This document shows positions 46,216 to 56,852 of a stretch of DNA of 64,000 nt, in pieces (within the stretch, counting starts at the first letter, position 1; each line of letters starts with the position of its first letter). A model generated the notes under the pieces. That model did no database searches. It was not told the origin of the DNA and worked only from the letters and a program-made list of their open reading frames with translations. The position numbers and the translations under genes are program-made. The DNA comes from Zygnema circumcarinatum (Eukaryota; Streptophyta; Zygnematophyceae; Zygnematales; Zygnemataceae). The stretch spans positions 3,004,158 to 3,068,157 of the forward strand of contig CM074809.1 of the NCBI GenBank assembly GCA_037447605.1. Reading direction: 5' to 3'.

Positions 46216-47342
46216 TAAGGGCCTGCTCCGTTCGCAGTGGGGAAAAGCGGAGAGGGGAGCCGAAGGGAGCGGGCGGGCGAGAGGGCACGAGGGGGTGGCT
46301 TGGCTCGGGCAGAGAGGGAGGGAGAGAGTGAGGCATAGAGAGGCCGGATGGGTCGAGCTTCTCATGGTCGGGACTGGTCCGTCCGTCCGTCCGTCGGCGC
46401 CGCCAGGGAGGCGTGGCATCCCCCGCAGGGCCCGTTTCTGGACATCCACGAGTTGAACACGGGGGAGGCTCAACTTCCACCTCTATTTTTGTGTGGAACG
46501 AAGACTCGAGATTGCGTTTGGCATAACTCAAACCAAAAGCAGAGCAGGAGACAGCGTCACTGGAAAGGAGAACTTGCGCGTGCCAATTTGGAATTGCATG
46601 CCATTGCCAGACAGACGCGCTCTTTACGGTAAAGTGGCTTTCTGCAGGATATCGACAATTCTTGGTGTGACCTAACAACCTGCACATCGTCTGAGCGACG
46701 GTCGCAGGTACAAAAAGGGAGAGAGCGCATAGTAACAGAGGAAGAAACAATGGACATCATCACTACTTCCACTAGGGAGTAAAAACGGTTGCTAGCAACT
46801 ACTGGATCGTCGATCATAGTTTACAACCCTAATTTGAGCTCGTAAATGAAGCTGAAACTAATCAAACCACTCTTCCAACATCTACAATATGAGCATGTCT
46901 GAATAGACATTGAAAAATAATTAAATGTAAAATCTTCCCCGGCGAGAAGAAAAAGGAAGTGGAGGAAAAAAGCAGCTTCCAAAACGTTGAGCAATTCTGC
47001 TCTTCCACTGCAAAAACTTTACTCTCACTCCACCTCCGGTTTCCTCCTCACGAGATAGCAAGGGCCAATACAGCGAATGTCCGATCCCACCTCCTTCTCC
47101 ACCGCTCTATGGGCCTGTTCACTGGGCACAAAAGCTGCACCAAAAAAAGCCGCCACGTTTGTTTTGACAAACTTGGCAAAAAGTCGTTTCCTTTCAATCC
47201 TGCCACCTGCTCCTCCCTGCCCGCGCCTGCCTGCTGCGCATCTGCCATCGATATCGAAGCTTTCTAGCTTGAAAAAAGGGCCATGAAGGGATACAGGCGG
47301 AAGTAAAAGGCGATGCATGTCCTGAAATACAGTCGGCGGCTG
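46216..47342. other. Intergenic region and MYB 3' UTR
   Basis: No gene supported. A CCGTCCGT short repeat lies near 46380. The right part is AT-rich and probably holds the MYB 3' UTR. Confidence 0.45.
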
Positions 47343-49040
47343 CTACATCCTGGAAAGGAAAGGGAGCAGCTCAACTATCGCTTGGTTGAACTGGAGTGGA
47401 ATTGCTGCTTCAGTCGAGCCATGCCGCGGAGCGAGCATGCTCCGGCAGTTGCAGTTTGAGAGATTTTCAGGTTGCTCATTAACGCCCAACATTTCCCTAA
47501 TCTCTGCAACGGAAAATTTGTTAGTCACAGAGGGTGAAGGTAACTGTTCGTCTTCTGCGTATGCATGCGAGCTTTCTTCAATCCGAGGTATATGTGGTAC
47601 AACTATGGATTCCATCTCATTTTCGTTCCCACATAGGGGCAGCGCCTTCTGTTTATACTCACAGAAGCTAGAGTTTGACACAAGGTCCCAACTGGGAGAG
47701 GCTGAATGAACGTAGGGGAGGTCCATGGAGGGCGGGAGAAGAAACTCTGACAAATTTGCACTTGCAGGTTCTGGTGAACCCTCATGCCGGCTGCGAGGGA
47801 GTTCAAGAGCATGATGGTGGGATGGTGCCAACACTTCAACCTCGTTCTCTATGTGAAGTTCAGCCATTGCCTTCTCTTCGGCATGCCCCACTTGGCATCC
47901 ATGGTCTAACTCCATCACAGCAGAGTCCCCTCCGAGAGTCGACGGTTTGCAGGGTATTATAAAACCCTCTTTGGCAGAACATTCTTCACCACTGCTACTG
48001 CTATCGTTGAGAAAGGCGTCACGACCAAGAACAGATGCAATGGTTGACTTCTCAACGTTGAAGGCGCAGGCAGCCTCGATATCGTCAGCCTGCAGAGGCA
48101 GAGGAGCCACATATTTACTTGTCAGACTTGTCTATCTCCATCCGAAATTCAGTCGTATCAGACGGTTGACGTTCTGCTTTCTCCATGTACTAATCCTCTG
48201 ATTTCATCCTGCAACATTTTATTATCCTTTAAAAAAGAAAAAAAAATGTTGCAGACAGACATACATACATACCGTAGCATTGTGAAGAATGCTGGCGAGT
48301 ACCTTGCGGTAGCGATTCCGGAGTGAGCTTTTCCAATGGTTCTGCAACCCTAACGCGCCGAGCGCTTGCATGAGGAACATCCTTCACCGTTCATCAAACA
48401 AACGAAAGTTTGGCTAAAGAAAGAAAGAAGTTTCCAAGCTTTATGCAGAGGATGAAAGACGACGTGAGGAGGCCTCACTCTGACGGCGCAGTCAGTCCTC
48501 CCCGGCAGCTGCTTGGCGATGCGAGCCCACTGCCGGCCGTGCTTCACCAGTCCGAGGGCGATTGTTCGGCTCTCCTTCTCCGAGAACGGGACATGCTTCA
48601 GCTGCGCAGACACCATTCATCCCCATCCATAACGTGCACATAATATCGTTAAATAATGCGACATTCATTTTCCTATTCCCTCTGGTTCTTTCAAACACTC
48701 TCACTCGCACTGGCGAGCACTGCTGTGCTCGTTTCACCCCCCAGCATCTACCACCAAAATCGATTCCTATTCCCTCTCCACCCCTCCCTCCCCGCCTCCC
48801 TTTCACCTTCCCCCCCCCTCCCCCCCTCTCCCCTCCCCTCACCTGCGGGTCCAGGTGCTGCAGCCACCTCCTCCGGCAGCTCTTGGCGGACCGCCCGCGC
48901 AGGCCCGCGAGCGCTCGCACTGCGGGCCACGCCACGGCCATGGCCGCCCCGCCCCGCGCCACTGCGCGCCGCAGCGCCGCGTCCTCCGCCGCCGTCCACA
49001 CGCGCCGCCGCGAGCCCCCGCCCCCGCGCTCGCCCGCCAT
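47343..49040 (-). CDS. MYB-domain transcription factor (two repeats)
   Basis: Exons 48843-49040, 48479-48601, 48273-48341 and 47343-48089 join in phase to 378 residues. The first MYB repeat is VWTAAEDAALRRAVARGG with SAKSCRRRWLQHLDP. The second is PFSEKESRTIALGLVKHG, RQWARIAKQLPGRTDCAVR and NHWKSSLRNRYRK. The Trp pattern, with Phe in place of the first Trp of the second repeat, is typical of plant R2R3 proteins. The tail of 248 residues is Ser/Glu-rich and acidic, and would act in regulation. It would bind DNA in the nucleus. Extra residues inside repeat 1 (GGAAMAVAWPAV) are unusual. The start ATG lies about 5 bp from the duplicated segment R1. Confidence 0.9.
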
Positions 49041-49044
49041 GGCG

Positions 49045-49735
49045 CCGCCGCCATTGCTCCCTCCCCCCCGCCAATATCCTCCCTCCCCTCCCCCTCCCGC
49101 CGTCAGCCGTCAGCCGTCAGCCGCCCGCCCGCGGGAACGTTCCGGCGGGCCGATCCGGCCAAGTGGCCATCTGTCGATCGACATCGACGGCTCCCAGAGC
49201 CCCGCCGGCTGGCGGACCCGATCTAGCCGTCGGTTTGGTTGAATGTCCTCCTGGATCCGCGCCAGCGGCGCCTGCTCCCATTGAAAGTTCGCCGACGTGG
49301 CCGCGCCGCGATCGGTCTCTGCGCTTCCAGAAGAGGCCACGCGCCGGCCCCTCTTAAAAGGGGGCACGGCGACATAGGGCGGGAAGGACGGCCGGACGAA
49401 TCTGCGAGGCAACGAAAGATTTGGTGGATGTGCCGAATCCGATTCGATTCAGATTTTCGAATCAGATATTCTTGTCGTATACGTTCCCTACATGAAAGCG
49501 TCGCGTGCGATATCGCAGATTTCGAACGTCGGAGAGACTGCGGGCGGCGGTAAAGAAAAAGACACGAACACGTGGCAGTTTGGCATTGGACGGACGGCGC
49601 GGATCTCTGTGTGGCAGCGCCGGAGCCTGTGGCCCGATCGCACGGAACAGACACGCGGTCCGAATTGCGCCGCGCGGCAGCGCAGGGACTGCGATGCTCG
49701 CGGGCCAATGTTGGCGCGGCGTCAGTCAGCGCGTA
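49045..49735. repeat. Duplicated promoter-like segment R1
   Basis: About 690 bp closely similar to 56163-56852. Shared features, in order: CCCCGCCAATATCCTCC, three CCGTCAG units, GGGAACGTTCCGGCGGGCCG, an ATTGGA/ATTGAA block, CTTAAAAGG, an ACACGTGGC-like site and TCGCACGGAACA. It covers the region immediately upstream of the MYB gene. Confidence 0.85.
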
Positions 49736-49921
49736 GCAGCGGACAAAGCAAACGTACGGAGATCGCCGTCGGTGGCCGTTGGGGGCGGCCTTCAGTGAAG
49801 GGTGGATGCAATGGTTGGCGGCACGGGGGGGTCGCGGGGGGAGCACCGGGGGGGGGGGGGGGAGGGGGCATGCCCACGGGGGTTTGGGGGTTCACGCGAT
49901 CGGCCGTGCCCGAGGCACGAC

Positions 49922-50353
49922 TATAGCTCCGTATTATACACTTTGAGGTAACGCAAACTTTCATTGAGGTTCGATACAATGTTACAATGATGATGATGTT
50001 ACAATGATACAATGTTCGATATAATACAGTATTAATACTGTATTATACACTGTAGAATACCTTAACGCAACTGTTAACAGCCGTACAATCGGAACATAGA
50101 TACGTACGGAAATTATGTACGGAGGGGGTGTACCAACATGTACGGAGCAAGTCACACGTGTTGAATGTTTGGCAAGTGACGTGACTTGGCAGGTGCTGGA
50201 ATTTCAATATTATAATCAATCTTTGTTCAACTAAGCACGAAATAAAAAAAATACGTTAAATACATTAAAAATACACTGTATTTTTAAATGTTGTATAATA
50301 CGCATGTATTATACAGTGTATTAATACACGCGTTTGATACATACGGAGCTTTA
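49922..50353. mobile_element. hAT-like MITE, 432 bp, 8-bp TSD
   Basis: The ends are TATAGCTCCGTAT and the inverse of TAAAGCTCCGTAT. They are flanked by a perfect direct duplication GGCACGAC (49914-49921 and 50354-50361). The terminal TA-AG pattern and 8-bp duplication fit hAT. The interior is AT-rich with TATTATACA words and is non-coding. Confidence 0.85.
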
Positions 50354-50404
50354 GGCACGACAAACCTTGCTCTGTAACTGGTCCGATCTAAACTGTATAC
50401 AATA

Positions 50405-50596
50405 GGGGGAGTCAGACCTTGACCATCGCTTACGAAATTCCCGAATTCCTTTTACTAAAAGTCAAAGTTTCGTGTACGAATTCCGGGTCGGAATCCGCGG
50501 CTCCGCCGTATACAGTGAAATGTGTACCTAGCCAATCTTAATTCGCCCGACAGGCTTACGAAATTGATTTGGCGATGGTCAAGGTCTGACTCCCCC
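50405..50596. mobile_element. Small MITE, 192 bp, TA target duplication
   Basis: Terminal inverted repeats of about 25 bp start GGGGGAGTCAGACCTTGACC and are perfect in the outer part. TA dinucleotides flank both ends (50403-50404 and 50597-50598), as in Tc1/mariner or Stowaway-type elements. An inner inverted TTACGAAATT follows. Non-coding. Confidence 0.82.
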
Positions 50597-50707
50597 TAAT
50601 GTGGTCACGTCACGGGGCACGAAAGGGGCATACCCCCCCGGGCATGTCCCCCGTGGGCCGGGGAACGAATTGGGCCGGGACCGTGGCCCCAACCCTAACT
50701 GGCTGGC

Positions 50708-50990
50708 TGTGCAATGGTTTGCGACCATTGGCAATGGTTGGTTAAGTCTCACGCCAATGGTTGGCACATTGCCAATGGTTGGCACATTGCCAATGGTTGG
50801 CACATTGCCAATGGTTGGCACCTTGCCAATGGTTAGCTGTCTGATGCCAATAGTTGGAACCATTGCCAATGGCTGGCAAACAATTATTGGCTAAGTCTGA
50901 CGCCAATAGTTGGAACCATCTCCAATGGTTGGCGATCAATGGTTGGTTGATTCTGACGTCAGATAGTTGCCAATGGTTGCCGGCGTTCTC
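50708..50990. repeat. Minisatellite of CCAATGGTTGGCACATTG units
   Basis: Four near-perfect 18-bp units (CCAATGGTTGGCACATTG) at about 50756-50830 are surrounded by diverged CAATGGTTGG copies spaced 18-30 bp. Related words recur at 54330-54600. Confidence 0.88.
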
Positions 50991-51699
50991 TTCAGTCGGC
51001 AAGGAAAGGCCTTCGCTGTGACGACACTCAGGGTGAAAGAGATTCGGACACCTGTTAGCTTCTAGCTTTGCGTCTATGTCAAAGATCATGTTTTCAAAAA
51101 ACTGTTTTATGGAGAAGTTCTCGTATAGCTGTAGGTTTGCAGAATGTCCTACCAAAACTCGCACCCCCGGTATTTTCTTTGAAAATTTTAGGCTTGCACC
51201 TACGTTTGACTCCGCTCTGCAAACCTGCAGTGCTTTCAGCGGACTGCATTGATTCGATAGCAGCAATACGAATCCAGATGCCTGTGGGCCCGCCGGATTT
51301 CCATTCCTCTTTCCTGCTCTGCCTCGAGAGGGGCGCCATCGAAGATCTCCGTCGCTTTCCGCCGGATGCGACTTATTTTTGCCCTATGTGACGCGCACAT
51401 CAGCACTGGAATACGAAAGCTTTGAAGCGGGCAAGGCGCGCCTCATTGAAAGAGGGGAGCGCTTCAGCGATATTTCCTCAAAGGTTTGTCTACTAGACCT
51501 CAGCAACCCCCTTTTTTTGGATATGTAGTTCTGTTATCATCTATATTTGCGTGTATCTTCAAGAACATAGGCTGAACCTGATCGCCCTTAACGAGAAATG
51601 TCAATGATTTGGTGTTGACCAGACGCGAGAGACCATAGCATTGTTGGGGCAGGATTTCGTGCGTGATGGCAGCACCAACTTGGTCCATGGCTTCTCGTG

Positions 51700-51893
51700 T
51701 CACACCTTTTTTTTCTAGACACAAACCTTTTTTCGCCGGGCAGATTTTAAAATAGACAATAAAGGATTAAAAACTGAAAATGCTTTCACATCTTTCAGGA
51801 ATCGATACACACCTTTTTCGACGGGCAGATTTTATCCCTGATTTTTTTTTTGAGAGACAAAATATATGTTAGGGCCTGTCCGAATCCGCTCGG
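51700..51893. repeat. Relic related to the A/B/C and D inverted-repeat elements
   Basis: It contains GCCGGGCAGATTTTAAAAT, GGATTAAAAACTGAAAATGC, a GGAATCGATACACACC block and CGAATCCGCTCGGA in the same order as one arm of elements A and D. Only one arm is present. Its right end runs directly into a PAF-acetylhydrolase exon. Confidence 0.75.
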
Positions 51894-53410
51894 ACGTACG
51901 TACGACGTATAGCACCTTCTGTTGTGATCTTGCATCACACGGATTCGGTGAGCTATGCAACCAAGGATACAGACACGCTGTGTGTTCCAAAGAATGTAAG
52001 ATTCAATTTGATGTCACCGCAGCTCCAGCACCGCAATATTGTGAATTACTCATGGTTAGCTATAGCACGTGTAGTGAGGCCATCCTATTGCCATTGTCAT
52101 ATCTCACAATGAGATGACTAGGGCCTAAAGTGGGACTCTGTGGTCACCTAAGGTATTCAAGAACCTAAGCATTGCAGATCCATAGTTACCGCTCAAAGCG
52201 TGCAATATTTACTGTGCAGTTGTCATCGTCCCAGAGCATCTTGACGGGTCAGCCAGCATGGCCCGTTCCAGTAAGGTTGATGGGACCGCTCAATGGCACA
52301 TCCATGAACCACTCATGGACACAGAAGAGCTTCCTTTGGATATACGTGTACAGCGGCAGCAGCGGGTAACATTAGTTAGCTGCTTTTCAAGTTATATGCA
52401 TCTGGTTTCTGCTCAATAACTACAGGAACACAGTTTTCGTTAGTTCTGAGTGAGTCTGTGGTCTCAGCGTATTGCAGAGATGAAGAGCGTCTTGCATCTG
52501 TTAGAGAGAATAGACGCGGGGAGCATTCCTGACTCATCCAATGTGCTCCGAGGAAACGAAGCTCTGAGACTTTCGCTGTTCACTGGGCGATTAGATTTAG
52601 AGAAAGTGGCGATTGCTGGGCATTCATTTGGGGCTGTGACAAGTGCGCTTTTCGCTGACAAAGAGCCGCGAGTGGCTGCATGCCTTGCACTCGACGCATG
52701 GTGGACCCCTCTTGTCGATGTGAGGCTTCCAGGCGGACTCTCTATCCTTGAATTTTGAAGGTTTACCGTTCCCAAACCTCGTTTGTAGAATATGTGCTAC
52801 AGCCTACGTTTCAGCAACCCAAGCATGTGTACATACGTGAGTCCTTTTGCTGGAAGTCAAAAATGAGTCACAGATAGGCGGTTATGCTGTGTTGGGCAGG
52901 CAGGGGTGCATATCACCGCGGGTTCGTGTCCTATGCTTATTGTAAACAACTCAGACTTTGGTGGGGCTAAGCTGCGGAATGCTCGAGATAGAGTTCTGGC
53001 GGCGCGGAAGGCAGCGTATGAGGGGGGAATGGCCACTGACATTTTGATCGTTCAGTTGTATCTTACACTTCCTGTTCCAATAGCTGTTCTATATGGTTGA
53101 ACTTCAGACAGTAGTCAGTAGGATGAGTGATGAATGCATTGATAATATGTAAGCAGCTGCTTTCAATCTCGCATACTGGCACATCTCTAGATTGACCTTT
53201 TCTTTTCAGGGCGGTTGATTTCACATGTAGCTCGTTTCCAACTACAGCAAACAGCCTAGCTTGGAAAGCTACATGCGCTTGAACCGCAATGCTTTTCTAT
53301 GCCGACCTGCCATACCATTACCATACCATTCTAATCCATCATTGCGAAATGGATGGCTGCAGGGCTCCCGGCATCAGGATCAGTCAGACTTGCCTCTCCT
53401 TTTCCCATGC
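51894..53410 (+). CDS. Platelet-activating-factor acetylhydrolase-like serine esterase, 5' part missing or broken
   Basis: Recognised exons: about 51894-51947, 52220-52365, 52468-52719, 52900 to about 53055, and 53363-53410. Joined, the first two read TTYSTFCCDLASHGF then VVIVPEHLDGSASMA, a clear PAF-AH signature. The nucleophile motif is GHSFG, the Asp is in ALDAWW, and the His is in SRHQDQSDLPLLFP, so the catalytic triad is visible. The enzyme family hydrolyses short sn-2 acyl groups of phospholipids. The exon upstream of TTYSTF, which should carry the oxyanion motif HGLGG, was not found. That position is occupied by the repeat relic at 51700-51893. The donor of the fourth exon and the 3' end are unresolved. 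It may be a live gene with distant exons or a decaying one. Confidence 0.62.
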
Positions 53411-55118
53411 GTAACTCGTAAATTAGGGTGAGACGAGCTACTACTCTGCTTCGATGACTCTGTCTACCGTCTTTGCGCTGTGAGAGACGGAGGACTTTCC
53501 TTCTGCTTGCTCACGCTTGGGGGCCATGGAGGGAGACATTTCTGCAGAGCTTCCGGGAAGCTTTGAGGCTTCCGCATGCGGCTCATCACCAGTCGAGCGT
53601 GCTTGGCGTTTCTTCACCGGAACTTCTTGTCTCCAGGTCTGCATAGGAAGCAGCCGTTCCCCTGCCACACCGCAAGTTGATATTGGGAGAGGTATGCAGG
53701 GTGGGATTATGTGTGAGAATCATACCTGAGGGTGACCTTGTGTGACCGTACTTGTGGAGTTTGGCAGGTGCGGGTGCTCCATACGATGCAGCCTATTTGA
53801 CAGAGTCGGACAAAGAGAATACCGGAATTGAGACCTTTTGAGTTCCACATGTACGAATCACCATCTGCAGCACTGGAGTTCGTCGTGTGCACGGGCTACT
53901 CACTGTCTGGCTTGAGAGCGGGTTCTCCCTCGCGTGATTATTCATGTGTGGACGAATGGAAACCGTATAATCATTCTCAAAGGAAATTGTTGGCTTCTTC
54001 GGGCATTGTTTGGGTTTTGGACGCCGTTATGATTCTCGTTAGTGATTATGAAGGAGCATAATGCTGTGCTTCCAGAGATATGATTGGGGTGGGCATTCGT
54101 GATAGGCTTGTTTGCTAATTGGCAGCATTCTTTTGCAACTTTGACCACGATCCAGAGCAATCAACCAGCCGTGTGATGACTGATCAAGACAATAATGATA
54201 TAGTCAACTTTGTGCCACCCATGTAATGTGTCAGAGCATTTGCAAGCGTGAGACGTATCTTTAGACCTTTTGGAACCATAAATCTCTGACAGATCTGGAA
54301 TGAGATGACAATAGATCAGCTCTGAGACTCGGGCCACTCCTGTGGAAACAACCACAGGTCCAACCATTGGATCACCGTCGGAATGATTCCAACAATTGGT
54401 TGCCAAGCATTAGCCATGGTAATCGTTGATTGATGGACTTGCGCACTTGACGGCCAATCATCCAACCATTGGTCGCCAAGGCTTGCCCACCATCGCTAAG
54501 GGTTGAACCACAGCTTCAATCGTTCGTAGCCATTGCCAGTGGGTTAAACCAATTGTGACAATGCTCGCCATCCGTACCACCAACCAATCGATGCGAAAAG
54601 CGTGGTTTGACTCGTGAAGTTGTGATGCAAACTTATCCCCAGCAATAACATCACAAAGGGAAGAACCTTCAACAGAGAGCATGAGAGCAACAAGAGTGGC
54701 CCAGCACCAACAACAACAACAGCACTAGGATCAACAACAACATAGAGCATGAGAGCAACATGAGCGCCCCCACAAGTTGAAGCAGTAGCGCCCCAGTCCC
54801 AGTCTGACCTTTCCACAGGGGGGGACTGCGCCCTTCCGGTCGCGGCTGAAGCGTTAGCTCCGTGTCCCCTCCCTCCGCCGGCAGCTTTAGGGTTGACTTT
54901 TCCCTCCTTCCCCTGCGCCTCCGCCATGGCTGCGGGGGAGTTCTGCGCCGTCCTTACCTCTCGCTCCACATGGTCAGGAGCGAACTTGGTGGACTGCAGG
55001 CAGTGGCGCTCTGCCGAGCCGCTCTACAAGCAGGCCACCTGGACTGTAAGAGAGGGACTAGGCTAGTGAACAGGCTAGGGTTTGAATTGAACGCAGATTA
55101 GAAGGGCTGCGCGGCGCC
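53411..55118. other. Unassigned region with weak coding hints on the - strand
   Basis: A 75-codon frame at 53441-53668 (-) has a Lys/Ser/Glu composition and could be a last exon (acceptor near 53645, MEHPHLPNSTSTVTQGHPQ as a possible earlier exon). Another frame starting ATG at 54927 (-) could be a first exon. I recognise no family and cannot link them. Diverged CAATGG/CCATTG words lie at 54330-54600 and a CAACAA simple repeat near 54700-54740. Confidence 0.3.
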
Positions 55119-55870
55119 ATGGCGCAGAATATCGAAGATTGGTATAAGCAGATGCCGATCATCACTCGGTCATATCTCACCCTGTCGTTCCTCACAACAG
55201 CTGGATGCGTTTTGGAGGTGCTTGACTTCTCCTCTCGGCAGCTTCTGTCCCTTCCATGAGTTTTTCCCACTGCCTGTCTTATTCTATTTGATTCTAAGAG
55301 GGATCCTCGTGCGAGTTGCTGAATAGTCCTGCTCGTGCCCAACAGAGGGATACACAAGTTTCTATCCTGAAGTATGTGTGGTAGTTCAGCTCTGTCCTCA
55401 CAGCTGACTGTATTTGTGAGGCCTGTCCCTGATGCAGATAATCACACCTCTAAAAGTGTATATTAATGCCAAATTAATCTTTCAGAATTTCGAGTTATGG
55501 CGATTGTTTACGAACTTCCTGTTCTTTGGTAACATTGGTACGTACGATACGTTCACGAAGCTTCTAGCCTGATGCAAAAATCTATCACTCTTTTGTGCTC
55601 ACGTGGTCAAGGAGAAAATGGTTGACTCGAGTACGTTTGATGGTCCAGGCAGCAGCTTCTTTAAAACAAGAGGATGCTTTTGTTTTAGGTATCGATTTTC
55701 TATTTCATACGTTCTTCTTATCTCGGTACTGGAAATTGTTGGAGGATACTTAATTCTGTGGGCGAACTGCTGATTTATTCTACATGCTCGTCTTTGGCGG
55801 CTCTCTCCTTAGGCTGGTGGCTCCTTTTGTGAATATACAGTTTTTGGGCTAGTCGCTTACCTTTATGATG
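55119..55870 (+). pseudogene. Derlin (DER1) pseudogene, 5' half only
   Basis: Exons 55119-55217, 55438-55528 and 55689-55870 join in phase. The first two are intact: MAQNIEDWYKQMPIITRSYL and NFELWRLFTNFLFFG, matching plant derlins, ER membrane proteins of the retrotranslocation pathway. Exon 3 continues FLFHTFFLSRYWKLLE and GRTADLFYMLVFGG but has in-frame stops TAA at 55751 and TAG at 55850, at positions where derlins have Ser or Asn. After SLTFMM the donor GTATGT is present. No following exon (VYVW...NP region) was found before duplicated segment R2 at 56163. Other genes here use TAA and TAG as stops, so reassignment is unlikely. Confidence 0.78.
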
Positions 55871-56162
55871 GTATGTATGCTCCCAGCCTTTGAATGGTTG
55901 GACATACCTCTGATTTCTCGAAAATTACATTCTTTCACCTGTCAAAAAAAAATTGGTACAGACAGGATTGAATCTTGTTCTATGCCAAGGCATACAACTG
56001 GTCGGCATTGCAGGTCCGTTAACTAACTGCTGCACTGTTTGTGCATCAAGTATTTGTTCTTACGAACCTGGCAGATAGCATTTGTGTAATTCGTATTGAT
56101 AAGAAATTTAACCGCAGCCAATATGCAGAGAGAAATCAACATGCCAAATGCAAAGGGACGGC

Positions 56163-56852
56163 CCCGCCGCCATGGCTCAATCCCCCCCGCCAATATCCTC
56201 CCTCCCCTCCCCCTCCCGCCGTCAGCCGTCAGCCGTCAGCCGCCCGCCCGCGGGAACGTTCCGGCGGGCCGATCCGGTCAAGCGGCCATCTGTCGATCCG
56301 CCATCGGACGGCTCCCAGGGCCCCGCCGGCGGGTGGGCGCGATCTAGCCGTCGGGTTGTTCGAGCGCCCTCCTGGATCCGCGCCACCGGCGCCCTCTCCC
56401 ATTGGAAGTTCGCTGACGTGGCCGCGCCGCGATCGGCCTCTGCGCTTCCAAGTGCGGCCGCGCGCCGGCCCGACTTAAAAGGAGGCACGGCGACTTCGGG
56501 CGGAAAGGACGGCCGTGCGAATCTACGAGTCAACGAAAGATTCGGTGCATATAGCAGTTAAGATTCGAATCAGATTTTCGAGTCCGACTTTATTGTCGTA
56601 TACGATACCGACATGAAGGAGTAGCGTGCGACATCGCAGAGGTGTCGAACATCGGAGGGGACTGCGGGCGGAAACAATGAAAACGACACCGTCCACGTGG
56701 CATCTCGACATTAGCTGAACGGCGCGGATCTCTGCGTGGCAGCGCCGGAGCCTGGCCCGATCGCACGGAACAAGCCCGCGGTCCGAATTGCGCCGCGCGC
56801 TGTCAATCGGGGGGCAATCCGGAGGCAATCAGCGCGCGGCGTCAGTCAGCGC
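56163..56852. repeat. Duplicated promoter-like segment R2
   Basis: Second copy of the roughly 690-bp segment R1 (49045-49735), same orientation. It lies where the 3' half of the derlin gene would be expected. Confidence 0.85.

Noticed and set aside
48562-49357. Pro/Arg-rich frames on the + strand opposite the MYB first exon
   Set aside because: They are shadows of the GC-rich MYB exon and segment R1.
55751-55852. Stop-codon reassignment to explain the derlin TAA and TAG
   Set aside because: eS6, ELIP and the MYB gene end in TAG and ndhM in TAA at the expected lengths, so both codons act as stops here.
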